DNA from: Mycobacterium sp. OTB74
Lineage (GTDB): Bacteria; Actinomycetota; Actinomycetes; Mycobacteriales; Mycobacteriaceae
Direction: 5' to 3'
DNA: 64,000 nt
Assembly (NCBI RefSeq): GCF_029892685.1
Contig: NZ_JARXVD010000011.1
Location: forward strand, 124,001-188,000
Numbering within the stretch: the first letter of the stretch is position 1; each line of letters opens with the position of its first letter. The notes beneath the pieces were generated by a model. It was not told where the DNA came from and did not search any database. It saw only the letters and a list, made by a program, of their open reading frames with translations. A program made the position numbers and the translations under genes. Below are positions 1-8,831 of the stretch, piece by piece.

Positions 1-123
1 ACAACCACCGTCGAACCGACGCCGACAGAGAAGGGCGTCCTTCCCAGCGGAAGCAACCAATACACGCCTGGTCCGCCGCCGCATAGCAACGGTGTTGCCA
101 TGCCGCCTTTAATGGCCAACTAG
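1..123 (+). CDS. C-terminal end of a protein that begins before the window
   Basis: Frame 1 is open from the first base to a TAG at 121-123, giving 40 residues. The peptide is rich in Pro, Thr, Ser and Gly and ends MPPLMAN. Such low-complexity tails are common at the C-termini of mycobacterial secreted or surface proteins, but no family can be named from this fragment. It could also be chance reading; the open frame and the Pro-rich composition are the only support. Confidence 0.4.
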   Translation, partial: TTTVEPTPTEKGVLPSGSNQYTPGPPPHSNGVAMPPLMAN

Positions 124-404
124 GAGCTTGCTTTGGCCCGGGTGGGGCGAGGCGGTTGTGCCCCACTTACGGACGAAGGTGTCGTTAATAGATTCATCGT
201 GGCGCCCCCGGCACTGTCACGGTCCGCTTCAGCGCGGGCCATTACGTCGGCTGCGTAGATGCAATACCACCGACTGCAGAACTGCTCAACCGCCTAAGGC
301 ATCGAATCCGCACTACAGCAGGTGAACTCACCAGATGCCGGTGGCGCGTTACAGTCACCGCCCAGCCGCCGAGACGCTCGACTGCGCAGGGCCTGAAAAG
401 AGTT
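124..404. other. gene-free stretch
   Basis: No convincing coding frame was seen on either strand between the end of the partial gene and the terminator of the cold-shock gene. Short ORFs here lack ribosome binding sites and sensible composition. Confidence 0.4.
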
Positions 405-438
405 GTGGGCTGATGCGAATGACTTCGCATCAGCCCAC
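405..438 (-). terminator. hairpin terminator of the cold-shock gene
   Basis: A perfect 15-bp inverted repeat (GTGGGCTGATGCGAA and its complement) has a 4-nt loop. It starts 15 nt past the stop of the minus-strand cold-shock gene and is followed on that strand by a short T-rich run (CTTTT). This is a typical intrinsic terminator geometry. Confidence 0.75.
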
Positions 439-453
439 GGTGCTTCCGATCAG

Positions 454-657
454 TTAGATCGCAGTGACTCCGGTCGCAGCAGGACCCTTGTCGCCCTGTC
501 CGACCTCGAACTCAACGCGCTGACCTTCGTCGAGGGTCCGGAAGCCGTTGCTACGGATTTCGGAGTAGTGGACGAACAGATCCTTGCTGCCGTCATCGGG
601 AGTGATAAAGCCGAAGCCCTTCTCACTGTTGAACCATTTCACAGTTCCCTGTGGCAT
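454..657 (-). CDS. cold-shock protein, CspA family
   Basis: A 67-residue single cold-shock domain that binds single-stranded RNA/DNA and acts as an RNA chaperone in the cytoplasm. The start [10 protein letters not shown] is the usual family start. RNP1 (KGFGFI) and RNP2 (LFVHYS) are both present, and the length matches CspA/CspB of mycobacteria. The ATG at 657 is preferred over an in-frame start 17 codons upstream because homologues begin here and a GAGAGAAG ribosome binding site lies just upstream. The gene stands alone with its own terminator at 405-438. Confidence 0.93.
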   Translation of the reverse strand: MPQGTVKWFNSEKGFGFITPDDGSKDLFVHYSEIRSNGFRTLDEGQRVEFEVGQGDKGPAATGVTAI

Positions 658-792
658 ATACCAACTTCTCTCAGTAAATCGGATGTACAGAAAACATCCG
701 GTGGTCATGTTAGCTCAGCGAGCTCCCCGACCTAAATCTAAGCACTAACACCGGAAGCTGGCGAGGGCGGAGTGCCCCACAGGGACGCCGTG

Positions 793-1715
793 TCACTTGC
801 CGTGCTTGCTCGACGTTGCGGAACTGTGCGCGACGGCGCGCCGGGGAGCCGCAGTGGATTTGGCGGCGGTGCCAGCCGGCTTACTGGCAGCACCTGACGT
901 GGTAACCGGCTTACCCGCAACACCGGTCGCCGAAGCCGGCTTACTGGCAGCAGCGGTCGTCGAGACCGGCACGTGCAGAGCAGCGGCAGCAGCCGTCGTG
1001 GCCGGCTTCCCGATTCCGATCCCGGCGAGCACCTTGCTGACCGCCGCGGTTGCGCTGGCTGACGGCGAGTACCCCCAGGTCGGGATGGAAATTCCGCCAC
1101 CAAGCACGGGCTCAGTGGCCTGGTGGCACAACCATGTGGGCGGTATCTGAGCCTGCTCGCTGGTGGACGCCGCAAGTTGCGCTCCGGTCGGGGCGGTCTG
1201 GGTGTAGGCGCTGTCGATCTCCGGACGCTCTACAGCATCGAGTTGGTCGGCCAGGCTGCTCAGTCCGATCTGGCGCAACCAGTTGTTGATCGACAGATTC
1301 TGCGTGGGGATCAGAATTTGGGTGACGTTGCCGTCCTTGGTGACCACATTGGCCGGATTGTCCAACTGAGCGTCGGTGCAGTCGTCGTGCAAGGTGTTCC
1401 CCCGGCTATGGCATTCATCACCGCGAGCATGTAGTAGGGCGATGAGACGTTGGTGGGGAAATCCGCCAAGCCGTCGTACTTCCGGTCAACGATGTACACC
1501 TTGGCAGGAGTGTGGGTGCGCCGCCACCAGATATGGCCAGCAGGCCAATCGCCGCGGAAAGCCCCTAGGACTCGACGTATCGCAGGTACGGACAAACGTC
1601 GTACCAGCTGGGGGGTTGTTGGAGTGTTCAGGTAGGCCGAAGCCACGACCGATCCCAGGCTGTAGGCCAGCACCGTATCGTCAGACTTCAGTGGTGCGTT
1701 GGCCAGAGCCTGCAC
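793..1715 (-). pseudogene. decayed PE-PPE-domain hydrolase (5'-truncated, frameshifted)
   Basis: Two overlapping minus-strand frames together read as the C-terminal half of a PE-PPE domain serine hydrolase. The upstream frame (1715 to about 1390) carries the nucleophile elbow AYSLGSVVAS and the family stretch VDRKYDGLADFP. The downstream frame (from about 1400 to 793) continues with HDDCTDAQLDN and ends in an Ala/Thr/Lys-rich tail with short repeats. A shift of one base near 1398-1410 separates them. Upstream, a TAG at 1719-1721 ends the open frame and no N-terminal half is found. Intact relatives are secreted or cell-wall esterases. The tail could be translated alone, but no start is convincing. 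Confidence 0.75.
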
Positions 1716-1879
1716 CCACTAAAAATGCGTGCGACAAACGTCGTGGCGGCCTTTCTTAATTCACGCGTGCGCCATTTATTCAAATTCACGCGTTTTCTGC
1801 CCAGTACTAACGAATCGGCGTTGACAGGACCGACTCGCCACCCCCGGCCGACACCGAGCGACCGAGTGGTCGTTGACTG

Positions 1880-2572
1880 TCAGGCCAGGTGCTCGCCGAA
1901 GAAAGTGAACACTCGCTGCCACGCGTCGGCCGCTGCTTCTTTGTTCTCACCAAACCCGGTGATGCGCGCTAGCACCTGGGCCGGTACGCGGTCGGCAAAA
2001 CTGTGCCCTGCCCCGACGTATGTCTTGACGTCATGGGCAATGTTCTTGTCGTTCAACACTCCTTCCAGGCGTTGTCCACTGCCACGGTTCAGCAGATCGC
2101 GCTGCCCAAAGCTGGCGACGATCGGGCAGGCGCCGTCGAGGATTTCGGCGTACTTGCTTTGAAGAGGCGGTGGGTAGAACGGCGCCGATGCGCCGAAACC
2201 TTTGGTCGAGGCCACGAGCGCGAACCCTCCACCCATGCAGAATCCGGCGATGCCGACCGCACCGGTGCAGTCGGGCCGCTGTGCCAAGAACTCGCGCGCT
2301 GCCGCGATGTCGGTGAACGCTCTCCCTTTGTATGCCATGAGATCGCTCATAACCCTTGTCATGCAACGAATTACACCGCCGCGAGCGAACATGTCAGGCG
2401 CAACGGCCAAGTAGCCGTTGTCGGCGATTCGACGGACGACCTCCCGGTGAGGAGCGCGGAGCCCAAATGCATCGTGGATGACAACGACACCGGGCCACGG
2501 TCCTGCTCCCGGCGGCACCTCAAGAACCGCGCCGATAGTGCCGTCCGGCGTCTCGATATCGATATCCGCCAC
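1880..2572 (-). CDS. dienelactone hydrolase family protein
   Basis: A 230-residue alpha/beta hydrolase of the dienelactone hydrolase family (cytoplasmic; hydrolyses dienelactones or related esters in aromatic catabolism). The Cys nucleophile is in GFCMGG (Cys112), the Asp in QRD (about 159) and the His in GAGHSF (about 190). The frame is open for another 101 codons upstream, but the GTG at 2572 has a GAAGGA ribosome binding site 9 nt upstream and gives the normal family length, with the start ADIDIETPDG. The upstream in-frame extension has no family similarity. The substrate cannot be told from sequence. Confidence 0.8.
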   Translation of the reverse strand: MADIDIETPDGTIGAVLEVPPGAGPWPGVVVIHDAFGLRAPHREVVRRIADNGYLAVAPDMFARGGVIRCMTRVMSDLMAYKGRAFTDIAAAREFLAQRPDCTGAVGIAGFCMGGGFALVASTKGFGASAPFYPPPLQSKYAEILDGACPIVASFGQRDLLNRGSGQRLEGVLNDKNIAHDVKTYVGAGHSFADRVPAQVLARITGFGENKEAAADAWQRVFTFFGEHLA

Positions 2573-3077
2573 GAACTCACATCCTTCGATAGGCAATCGT
2601 CTGATTGCAGTGTGACAACAGTCGTGGGTAACCGCCAGGGCCCAGGACCACATGACCCGGTAGGTGTCGCACACCAGCCCGCCAACCGGTGATCGCGCTG
2701 CCACATCTGTCGGTTCCTCGTAGACCGGGGTACTGACGTAGGCCGGCAGGAAATTCGGCCGTACGATCCTCGTCATCGGCGTCAGCGCCTCGAGTCCGCG
2801 CATGCTTTCGACCGCGATCCAGCGCGGTCGGTGAGAAGCGGTGAGTACGCGCAAATCTGAGCAAACCCGAATCATCGCCGGACTGGTTCACCGGAAACAC
2901 GCCAGCACCTGTACAGCCAAAGCGTGAGCCTCTTTGCGCCGAAAATAAAGTAGTGCGCTACTGAATTCACCTCTCCGCACTCCAGTTACGGTTCGTGTGT
3001 CGTTGCCTGCGACCACTCGGTAAATCCGCTGCGCGAGGACTATTCGATGCGGGCCGGCACTACTCAAGGAGGTTGCC
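2573..3077. other. divergent promoter region
   Basis: About 500 bases separate the divergent dienelactone hydrolase and GjpA-like genes. An imperfect dyad AGTAGTGCGCTACT lies at 2949-2962. An AAGGAGG at 3066-3072 serves the plus-strand gene. The rest shows no supported gene. Confidence 0.4.
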
Positions 3078-4004
3078 GTGGAACTTGTCCTTCACCCCGT
3101 TGTCACCGCCGGGGTCGCTCTGACCGCCGCTAGCGTGATCGCTGCCGTGCCGGTCGCGCCACCGGTGATTCACCTCTCGGCACCACCTGTCATGACACGA
3201 GCGGTGCAGTTCACCGACGCTTGGAGCGATCTGGTCACCAACACCGAAAACGACCTGGCAACCCTGGGCACGTTGGCGGCGGCAAACCCTCAGAACAACC
3301 CGACCGACCCGGTCCTGCAGCAGCTCGGTACCAATCTGAACACCTATGTGACCGAGCTACTCAACGGACAAGGCGGATTGATCCCTGGGCAGGTGCAAAC
3401 CCATCTGACGAACCTGATTCAACAGGTTCCAGGTGATGTGCTGGGGGCCGTGGTTAGGTCCGTAGTGGCGCCGGTGCTCGGCGCGATTGGGGTGTATAAC
3501 ACGCTGTCAGCGTTTGTGACCCAGCCTGTCCCGAATCCCGTTGACATACTGCAGATTCTTTACCAGACGCCGGCCGTTCTCCTCAACGGCATACTCAACT
3601 TCACGGAGGCTTTCCCCAACTTTGTTAGCTTCGGCTGCCTCCCCTGCGGACTTACTTTCGTAACAGTCCCGCTTGGGTTCCTGACAACAAACGGCCCGAT
3701 CGGGCTGGTGCTCCAGGTGCGTAATGCGATCGCTAGCGCGCTGTCCCCCGCCGAACCATCTATGCCGGCTACAGCCAGCGCCGTGACCACCGCTACTGCG
3801 AAAAAGACCACGGTTACGCTGACCGTCAAGCCGCCCACTGGTTCCACGCCGTCAATCGCCACCGCCCCCAAGAGCGCCACGGCGGTCTCCACGACAACGA
3901 AAACGGGAACACCACGGGCGCCACTGAACACGACGATGAAAACCGTTACGACACAGCACAACACGCCAGGGAAACGTGCCCCTGCGGTGGGCCAGAAGCG
4001 GTAA
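3078..4004 (+). CDS. GjpA-family secreted protein (putative outer-membrane porin family)
   Basis: 308 residues. An N-terminal signal-like segment (about residues 1-28, MELVLHPVVTAGVALTAASV followed by AAVPVAPP) precedes a domain with the arrangement typical of mycobacterial proteins annotated as GjpA-like porins: WSDLVTNTENDLATLG, then a hydrophobic middle. A Thr/Ala/Lys-rich tail (about 225-308) is low complexity. The GTG start has a near-perfect AAGGAGG five bases upstream. The porin function rests on a Gordonia protein and is uncertain for this family. The next gene is a separately regulated TetR unit. Confidence 0.65.
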   Translation: MELVLHPVVTAGVALTAASVIAAVPVAPPVIHLSAPPVMTRAVQFTDAWSDLVTNTENDLATLGTLAAANPQNNPTDPVLQQLGTNLNTYVTELLNGQGGLIPGQVQTHLTNLIQQVPGDVLGAVVRSVVAPVLGAIGVYNTLSAFVTQPVPNPVDILQILYQTPAVLLNGILNFTEAFPNFVSFGCLPCGLTFVTVPLGFLTTNGPIGLVLQVRNAIASALSPAEPSMPATASAVTTATAKKTTVTLTVKPPTGSTPSIATAPKSATAVSTTTKTGTPRAPLNTTMKTVTTQHNTPGKRAPAVGQKR

Positions 4005-4162
4005 GTCCGCGACCTACAAGGGCCTTCCTCTGCCGCAGATACCTGAGGCACGACCTATACCGGCCATGAGGCGGGCTGTGCCTCATCGTCTTTCGGCCAA
4101 CTACCTTGTGTGTGGCGCGAGCTGCGCAACGCTCACTGACGTCCCACCGAAGGACAGGTCTC

Positions 4163-4216
4163 GACCGACGGTTGCCTAGCGAGTCCGGAAAGGTAATAAT
4201 AAACCAACCGTCGGTC
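4163..4216. promoter_or_regulatory. inverted repeat, probable operator of the following TetR gene
   Basis: GACCGACGGTT at 4163-4173 is repeated in exact inverse as AACCGTCGGTC at 4206-4216. Between them is an AT-rich GGTAATAATAAA that could hold a -10 element. The downstream half-site ends 13 nt before the TetR start codon, a common position for autoregulation. Confidence 0.5.
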
Positions 4217-4228
4217 TAATAATTGGGG

Positions 4229-4945
4229 ATGCTTGTGGCCCGGACAGTCAATGTTGCCGAACGCACGGCGCGACGGGACGCCATCCTGGATGCAGTGCAA
4301 AGGCTGATCCTGTCGAAGGGCCATGAGCGCCTTACGGTTCAGGACATCCTCGATGATCTACAGATCTCGAAGGGCGCCTTCTACCACTACTTCGACTCCA
4401 AGCCCGCGGTCATCGAGGGACTTACCCAACGGCTCGTCAGCGATTCACAGACGGCGCTCACCCCGATCGTCGAAGATCACGAGCTGAAAGCCTTTGAAAA
4501 GCTGCAGCAGTTCTTCAACGAGATCATTCGCTGGAAGTCGTTGCGCCAGAACCTGTTCGTGGCAATGCTGCCCGTCTGGTATTCGCCCGATAACCTCCCT
4601 TTCCGGGTGCGGTTGGACATGGCCGTGGCGGAACAACTGGCGCCACTGCTGACGGCCATCGTCCGCCAGGGGGTCGACGAGCAGGTGTTCGTTACCGCCT
4701 ATCCCGAACATGCGGGCCCGATCATCATCGCCCTGATCCAGTCGCTGCAGGACGCAATGGCTCAGCAGCTACTAGAGCTGGGCAGCCAATCGCGCTCCCC
4801 TGCGCGCGCTAAGGACATGGTGGCCGCCTATGGCGCACACATCGAGGCGATCGAACGCTATTTGGGCATACCGGCCGGCACGCTGTATCGCGCAGACTCG
4901 CGTGCCGTGAACAACTGGATCGCCGCCCGGCGGCGAGCGCAATGA
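4229..4945 (+). CDS. TetR family transcriptional regulator
   Basis: 238 residues. The N-terminal TetR_N helix-turn-helix covers roughly residues 15-62, with the recognition region DLQISKGAFYHYFDSK. A divergent C-terminal ligand domain follows. ATG at 4229 is chosen over a TTG two codons upstream. Its stop overlaps a small 45-codon frame and the FAD-dependent oxygenase begins 79 nt later, so the two probably form one operon. The inverted repeat directly upstream suggests autorepression. The ligand is unknown. Confidence 0.88.
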   Translation: MLVARTVNVAERTARRDAILDAVQRLILSKGHERLTVQDILDDLQISKGAFYHYFDSKPAVIEGLTQRLVSDSQTALTPIVEDHELKAFEKLQQFFNEIIRWKSLRQNLFVAMLPVWYSPDNLPFRVRLDMAVAEQLAPLLTAIVRQGVDEQVFVTAYPEHAGPIIIALIQSLQDAMAQQLLELGSQSRSPARAKDMVAAYGAHIEAIERYLGIPAGTLYRADSRAVNNWIAARRRAQ

Positions 4946-5079
4946 ACGTTGAATCCGTCGACCCGTTGATCAATCGGCTCGCCAAGACCCTTGCGGCACA
5001 TCGCGAATACGACAAGGAGTTCGGATGGATCAGTGGAAAACCACATGCCTGGTGGTCGGCGGTGGCCCGGCCGGAATGA
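4942..5079 (+). CDS. possible 45-residue coupling ORF
   Basis: An ATG overlapping the TetR stop (ATGA) opens a 45-codon frame that runs into the start of the oxygenase gene in another frame. It contains no recognisable domain. It may be a translational coupling leader or chance. Part of it shares DNA with the strong AAGGAG site at 5014-5019 that serves the next gene. Confidence 0.2.
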   Translation: MNVESVDPLINRLAKTLAAHREYDKEFGWISGKPHAWWSAVARPE

Positions 5080-6236
5080 TGCTCGGCTATCTGCTCGCGC
5101 GATCAGGTGTGCAGACCATTGTGGCGGAGAAGCATGGTGACTTCTTCCGCGACTTCCGCGGCGACACAGTGCATCCCTCGACCACAGAACTGCTTGACGA
5201 GCTTGGACTACTCGATGAGTTCCTGACGCAGGTGCCGCACCAAAAAGTGCAACAGCTGGGGATCGGATTCAAAGGCCAGACCTTCGATCTCATCGATTTC
5301 CGTCACCTGCCCACTGCCTGCAAGTACGTCGCATTCATGCCGCAGTGGGACTTCTTGAACTTCTTGGCCGCCCAGGCGGCGCGCTACCCGAGCTTCCGAC
5401 TCGAGATGGACACCGAAGCGACCGGGCTGCTACGCCAGGGCGACCGAATCACCGGTGTGACCGCCCAAACCCCTGGCGGTCCGGTCGAGATTCACGCCGA
5501 TGTCACAGTCGCGTGCGACGGGCGATGGTCGATAGTGCGGGACCAATCCGGGTTGCCGCTCAAGGAATTCCGGATGCCCATCGATGTGCTGTGGTTCCGG
5601 TTGCCGCACGGAGAGTCCGCCCCCGAGGCCCTCGGTTACCTCGGTGCCGGACAGATCATCCTGGCCATCAACCGCGGTGATTACTGGCAGTGCGGAGCCA
5701 TCATCGAAAAGGGCGCCTTCGAACGGGTACGGGCCGAGGGGTTGGCTGCGTTCCGGTCGAAAGTGGCCGCGGTGGCCCCCTTCCTTGCTACCAGCCTGAA
5801 CGCCCTGACTGACTGGGAGCAGGTCAGACTGCTCTCTGTCCGCGCCAACCGACTGCAACGGTGGTGGCTCCCCGGTTTGCTGTGCATCGGAGACGCCGCG
5901 CACGCGATGTCGCCCGTTGGCGGAATCGGTGTCAACTACGCCATAGCCGACGCAGTAGCCGCCGCTAACGCACTTGCGCGGCCATTGCGCGAGGGACAGG
6001 TGAGCGACCACGATCTTCGAGCGGCGCAAAGACGCCGTAATCCCCCAACGAGACTCGCTCAGTTCTTGCAGGGTGCGCAGACTGCAAATCTGGCTCGTAT
6101 GAGCAAGGTCGACCCGCCACTCTGGATGTTGCGCCTCTTGAGTCGCTCCTCGCTGATCAAGAGAATGCTCGGCCGGATCATGGGGCTGGGTTTTCGCCGC
6201 GAACACATCCACACGTCCGAGCAGCCCGCCAAGTGA
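5025..6236 (+). CDS. FAD-dependent aromatic-ring monooxygenase-like oxidoreductase (FAD_binding_3)
   Basis: 403 residues with the p-hydroxybenzoate hydroxylase fold. The N-terminal dinucleotide motif is VVGGGPAGMMLG (about residues 10-21), a DG motif occurs as ACDGRWS, and the second FAD motif is GDAAHAMSPVGGIGVN near residue 290. Such flavoproteins hydroxylate aromatic or polyketide-like substrates with NAD(P)H and O2 in the cytoplasm. AAGGAG lies five bases before the ATG. Its position behind the TetR gene suggests repression released by the substrate. Hydroxylase versus dehydrogenase activity cannot be told. Confidence 0.85.
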   Translation: MDQWKTTCLVVGGGPAGMMLGYLLARSGVQTIVAEKHGDFFRDFRGDTVHPSTTELLDELGLLDEFLTQVPHQKVQQLGIGFKGQTFDLIDFRHLPTACKYVAFMPQWDFLNFLAAQAARYPSFRLEMDTEATGLLRQGDRITGVTAQTPGGPVEIHADVTVACDGRWSIVRDQSGLPLKEFRMPIDVLWFRLPHGESAPEALGYLGAGQIILAINRGDYWQCGAIIEKGAFERVRAEGLAAFRSKVAAVAPFLATSLNALTDWEQVRLLSVRANRLQRWWLPGLLCIGDAAHAMSPVGGIGVNYAIADAVAAANALARPLREGQVSDHDLRAAQRRRNPPTRLAQFLQGAQTANLARMSKVDPPLWMLRLLSRSSLIKRMLGRIMGLGFRREHIHTSEQPAK

Positions 6237-6307
6237 TCCCGGTTTTCGCGGATAGCGTTGCAGCTCAGCATGTTAGTACCCAGCCAAATCGCGACGGCCC
6301 GCCCCTG

Positions 6308-6784
6308 CTACTGACTGCCGGACCGCTGCAACGCATCACCGAAACTCCAGATCGCGACGCCGAGCAGGACGATGTCTTTGAGCAGGAATTGGCCGGGCAT
6401 TCCTGACAGCACGGGAATGCCGACGGCGTAGGAGGACACCACTGTTGGGGTCGTGAACAGAAAACTCACCGTGCCCAGGAACAGCAGAATCGCCATCGCG
6501 CTGCCGATCGCTGAGAGCCGGGCTGAGAGCGGCAACGCCGCAATCAGTACTGCAGCAACGATTTCGGCGGTGCCCAGGGCGCGGGCGACCGTTGTCACGC
6601 TGGCGACGTCGTAGAACCAGCTCATCAACGGATTATGTTCGATGAGCACCCTGCTCTCCATTTTCACGTGTTTGCCGAACCCGATCCACGCGAGGACCAC
6701 TACCAGTCCATAGCGGCTCAGCGAATGTCCGATGTTTGTGGTGCGTTCGGCGAAATTTCCCGAAATCCGCAGCGGCCCAGCCAT
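6308..6784 (-). CDS. DUF417 (YkgB/RclC-like) integral membrane protein
   Basis: 158 residues with about four hydrophobic helices and the family stretch YGLVVVLAWIGFGK near the N-terminus, then HNPLMSWFYD. DUF417 includes E. coli YkgB/RclC, an inner-membrane protein of the reactive-chlorine resistance operon; a biochemical role is not established. An AGGAGG lies eight bases before the ATG. It is convergent with the FAD-dependent oxidoreductase gene and appears monocistronic. Confidence 0.75.
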   Translation of the reverse strand: MAGPLRISGNFAERTTNIGHSLSRYGLVVVLAWIGFGKHVKMESRVLIEHNPLMSWFYDVASVTTVARALGTAEIVAAVLIAALPLSARLSAIGSAMAILLFLGTVSFLFTTPTVVSSYAVGIPVLSGMPGQFLLKDIVLLGVAIWSFGDALQRSGSQ

Positions 6785-7355
6785 TTAGCCATCCTCCTCA
6801 TCTGGACACGGGATTCGGTTCGCGAGGACATTCACGTTAGGTGGCCTTCCTGGTTGTCGGGTTCGGCGGTCACCTACGTGACAACGCCCGCTCCGTTGTC
6901 GTGAATTCCATTGGTGTTATAGGGATTCACAATGGCCCGATAACAAAACCAAATAGCGTCATTCGCTACCCAGACCCCGCTGGCGCAACCGTCTCCGTTG
7001 CAGTGAGCTCAACTTTGCTCTCCACTCCCTGTCGCTGAGCGGCCGGGGTTCTATTGCAGTGCGACTCCGAGTTCTTGAGGGGAACGGCTGGTGGCGCGAT
7101 TGAAATAGACGGGCTGGTTAATCGCCATCCGTTGCCCGGAAAGCCTTCTGCATCGCGGTAGAAACATCGTGGCAGCGCCCCTCTCGGAAAAGTCGTGCTG
7201 CCAGAGGCGCGCGAAAGCCATTTGTCGAGATCGACGTACATGTCATGCTGGTGATCCGCGAATCTCATCACGCGCAGGGAGGCCGGGTTGGCATCGGGGA
7301 AGATGACTGCCGAGCGGCTCAACTTCGTCGTCGGCCATCTCGCTGGCTGCGACTG
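6785..7355. other. gene-free stretch between divergent genes
   Basis: About 570 bases hold no ORF with a credible start or composition. A minus-strand frame of 146 codons (7406-6966) overlaps the likely start of ThrE and resembles nothing. Promoters for DUF417 (minus) and ThrE (plus) should lie here. Confidence 0.4.
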
Positions 7356-8633
7356 ATGCCAGAACCAGGGCAAGACGACGCTGCGGAGGAGCAGGCCGCG
7401 CTCCATACCGTGATGAAGGCAGCGACGCTGCTACAGGAGAACGGCCAGTCGACCAGCATGACGCTCGTCGCCGTCGAACGGCTGAACCTGGGCCTCCGTA
7501 TTCGCAGCACCCTCATCCCATCGTGGGCAGCACTGCTGCTGGCCGGCGCACGCGCCGACATTCCGGTACGAGCGGCATCAGTGTCACCAGTGGGGGTGCA
7601 TATGGGTCGAGTGGCGTCTGTCATGCGCGCCATCGATCGCGCAGAAGACGGTCCGCTGGACCGTGCAACCGTTGACCGTGAGATTGACGTCGCGGCAGCC
7701 TTACCGACCTCTAACGGCATGGTCTTCACGCTGGCCTGCGCCACCGGTGCCGGCGCGTTGGCGGTTGTGTTCGGCGCCACCCATCCACTAGCAGTGCTAT
7801 TGGTGGCCGTCGGTGCAGCGATCGGTGGCCTGATGCGACGGGGGCTGGGTCGGTTTGGGATCGGCACGCTGACGCAGGCGTTCGTTGCCACCACTGTGGC
7901 CGGACTGATCGGCGCGGCGGCCGCGCATCTGAACCTCGGTGCCGAGGCCGGGCTCGTCGCAGTCTGCCCGGCGATGGTCCTGGTGCCCGGCCCGCACATC
8001 CTCAACGGCGCCTTGGATCTGTTGGCGCTGCGGATCACGTTGGGTATCGCGCGGCTGGGGTACGCAACGCTGATCCTGGTGGCAATCGCCGCGGGCTTGG
8101 TGTTCGGGCTGCACCTCGGCGGGCAGACGTTGTCGGTCACGGACACCGGGGCGAACGTCCCGTTTTATGCCGACGTTCTGGCTGCCGGGGCTGCTGCGGG
8201 GTCCTATCCCGTGTACTTCTCGATGCCCTACCGCATGATTGGCTGGCCGGTGGCCGCTGGAATGCTCGCTCACGCAGCGCACTGGTGGGCGATCACGGGA
8301 TGGAACGCGGATCTGCCGACGGCCGCGCTGTTGGCATGTCTGCTGGTCGGCGTGATGCTGATCCCCGTCGCTTACTACCTCCGCATGCCGTTCGCCGCGA
8401 TCGGCTTTGCGGCCGTCGTGGCCCTGGTCCCAGGGATTTACGTGTTTCGAACGCTCAGTGGCGTCATCCCGTTGCAAAGCAACGCGTCCCCTGACTTATT
8501 GGCCGCGACGGCCTCGGATGCATCCGTCGCCATTCTCGTCGTGGCTGGCATGGCGATAGGTCTCGCGGTGCCGATGCGGATCCGGGATGCCCTGGTTTCC
8601 GCGCGATGGCAAGCCGGCAAAACGCGGCATTGA
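7356..8633 (+). CDS. thrE: threonine/serine exporter, ThrE family
   Basis: 425 residues. An N-terminal cytoplasmic ThrE/DUF1212 region (about 1-130) is followed by about ten hydrophobic segments, the ThrE plus DUF3815 architecture of single-chain actinobacterial exporters of threonine and serine. A hallmark stretch is CPAMVLVPGPHILNGALDL in the membrane domain. The frame is open upstream to 7245, but the ATG at 7356 (MPEPGQDD) fits family length. No clear ribosome binding site precedes it, so the start is uncertain. Confidence 0.82.
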   Translation: MPEPGQDDAAEEQAALHTVMKAATLLQENGQSTSMTLVAVERLNLGLRIRSTLIPSWAALLLAGARADIPVRAASVSPVGVHMGRVASVMRAIDRAEDGPLDRATVDREIDVAAALPTSNGMVFTLACATGAGALAVVFGATHPLAVLLVAVGAAIGGLMRRGLGRFGIGTLTQAFVATTVAGLIGAAAAHLNLGAEAGLVAVCPAMVLVPGPHILNGALDLLALRITLGIARLGYATLILVAIAAGLVFGLHLGGQTLSVTDTGANVPFYADVLAAGAAAGSYPVYFSMPYRMIGWPVAAGMLAHAAHWWAITGWNADLPTAALLACLLVGVMLIPVAYYLRMPFAAIGFAAVVALVPGIYVFRTLSGVIPLQSNASPDLLAATASDASVAILVVAGMAIGLAVPMRIRDALVSARWQAGKTRH

Positions 8634-8831
8634 AGCCAGTAATCGCCGGCTGTCACAGAATGATTTGTGGCACTGTGTAATTCGATTCTTTCAGCTTGAC
8701 TGCCAACAATTGCGATAGGGTGATCAGGTCGTCGAGGTGGTCGGCGTCAGCGATGCGGAATCAGAGGTGGTTCCGCATCTCATCGCGGGCTGCTACCAAC
8801 TGCCGGGTACACAACGCCGGGAGATAGAGCA

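Noticed and set aside
6966-7406. 146-codon minus-strand ORF before ThrE
   Set aside because: No family similarity, no ribosome binding site, and it overlaps the likely ThrE start.
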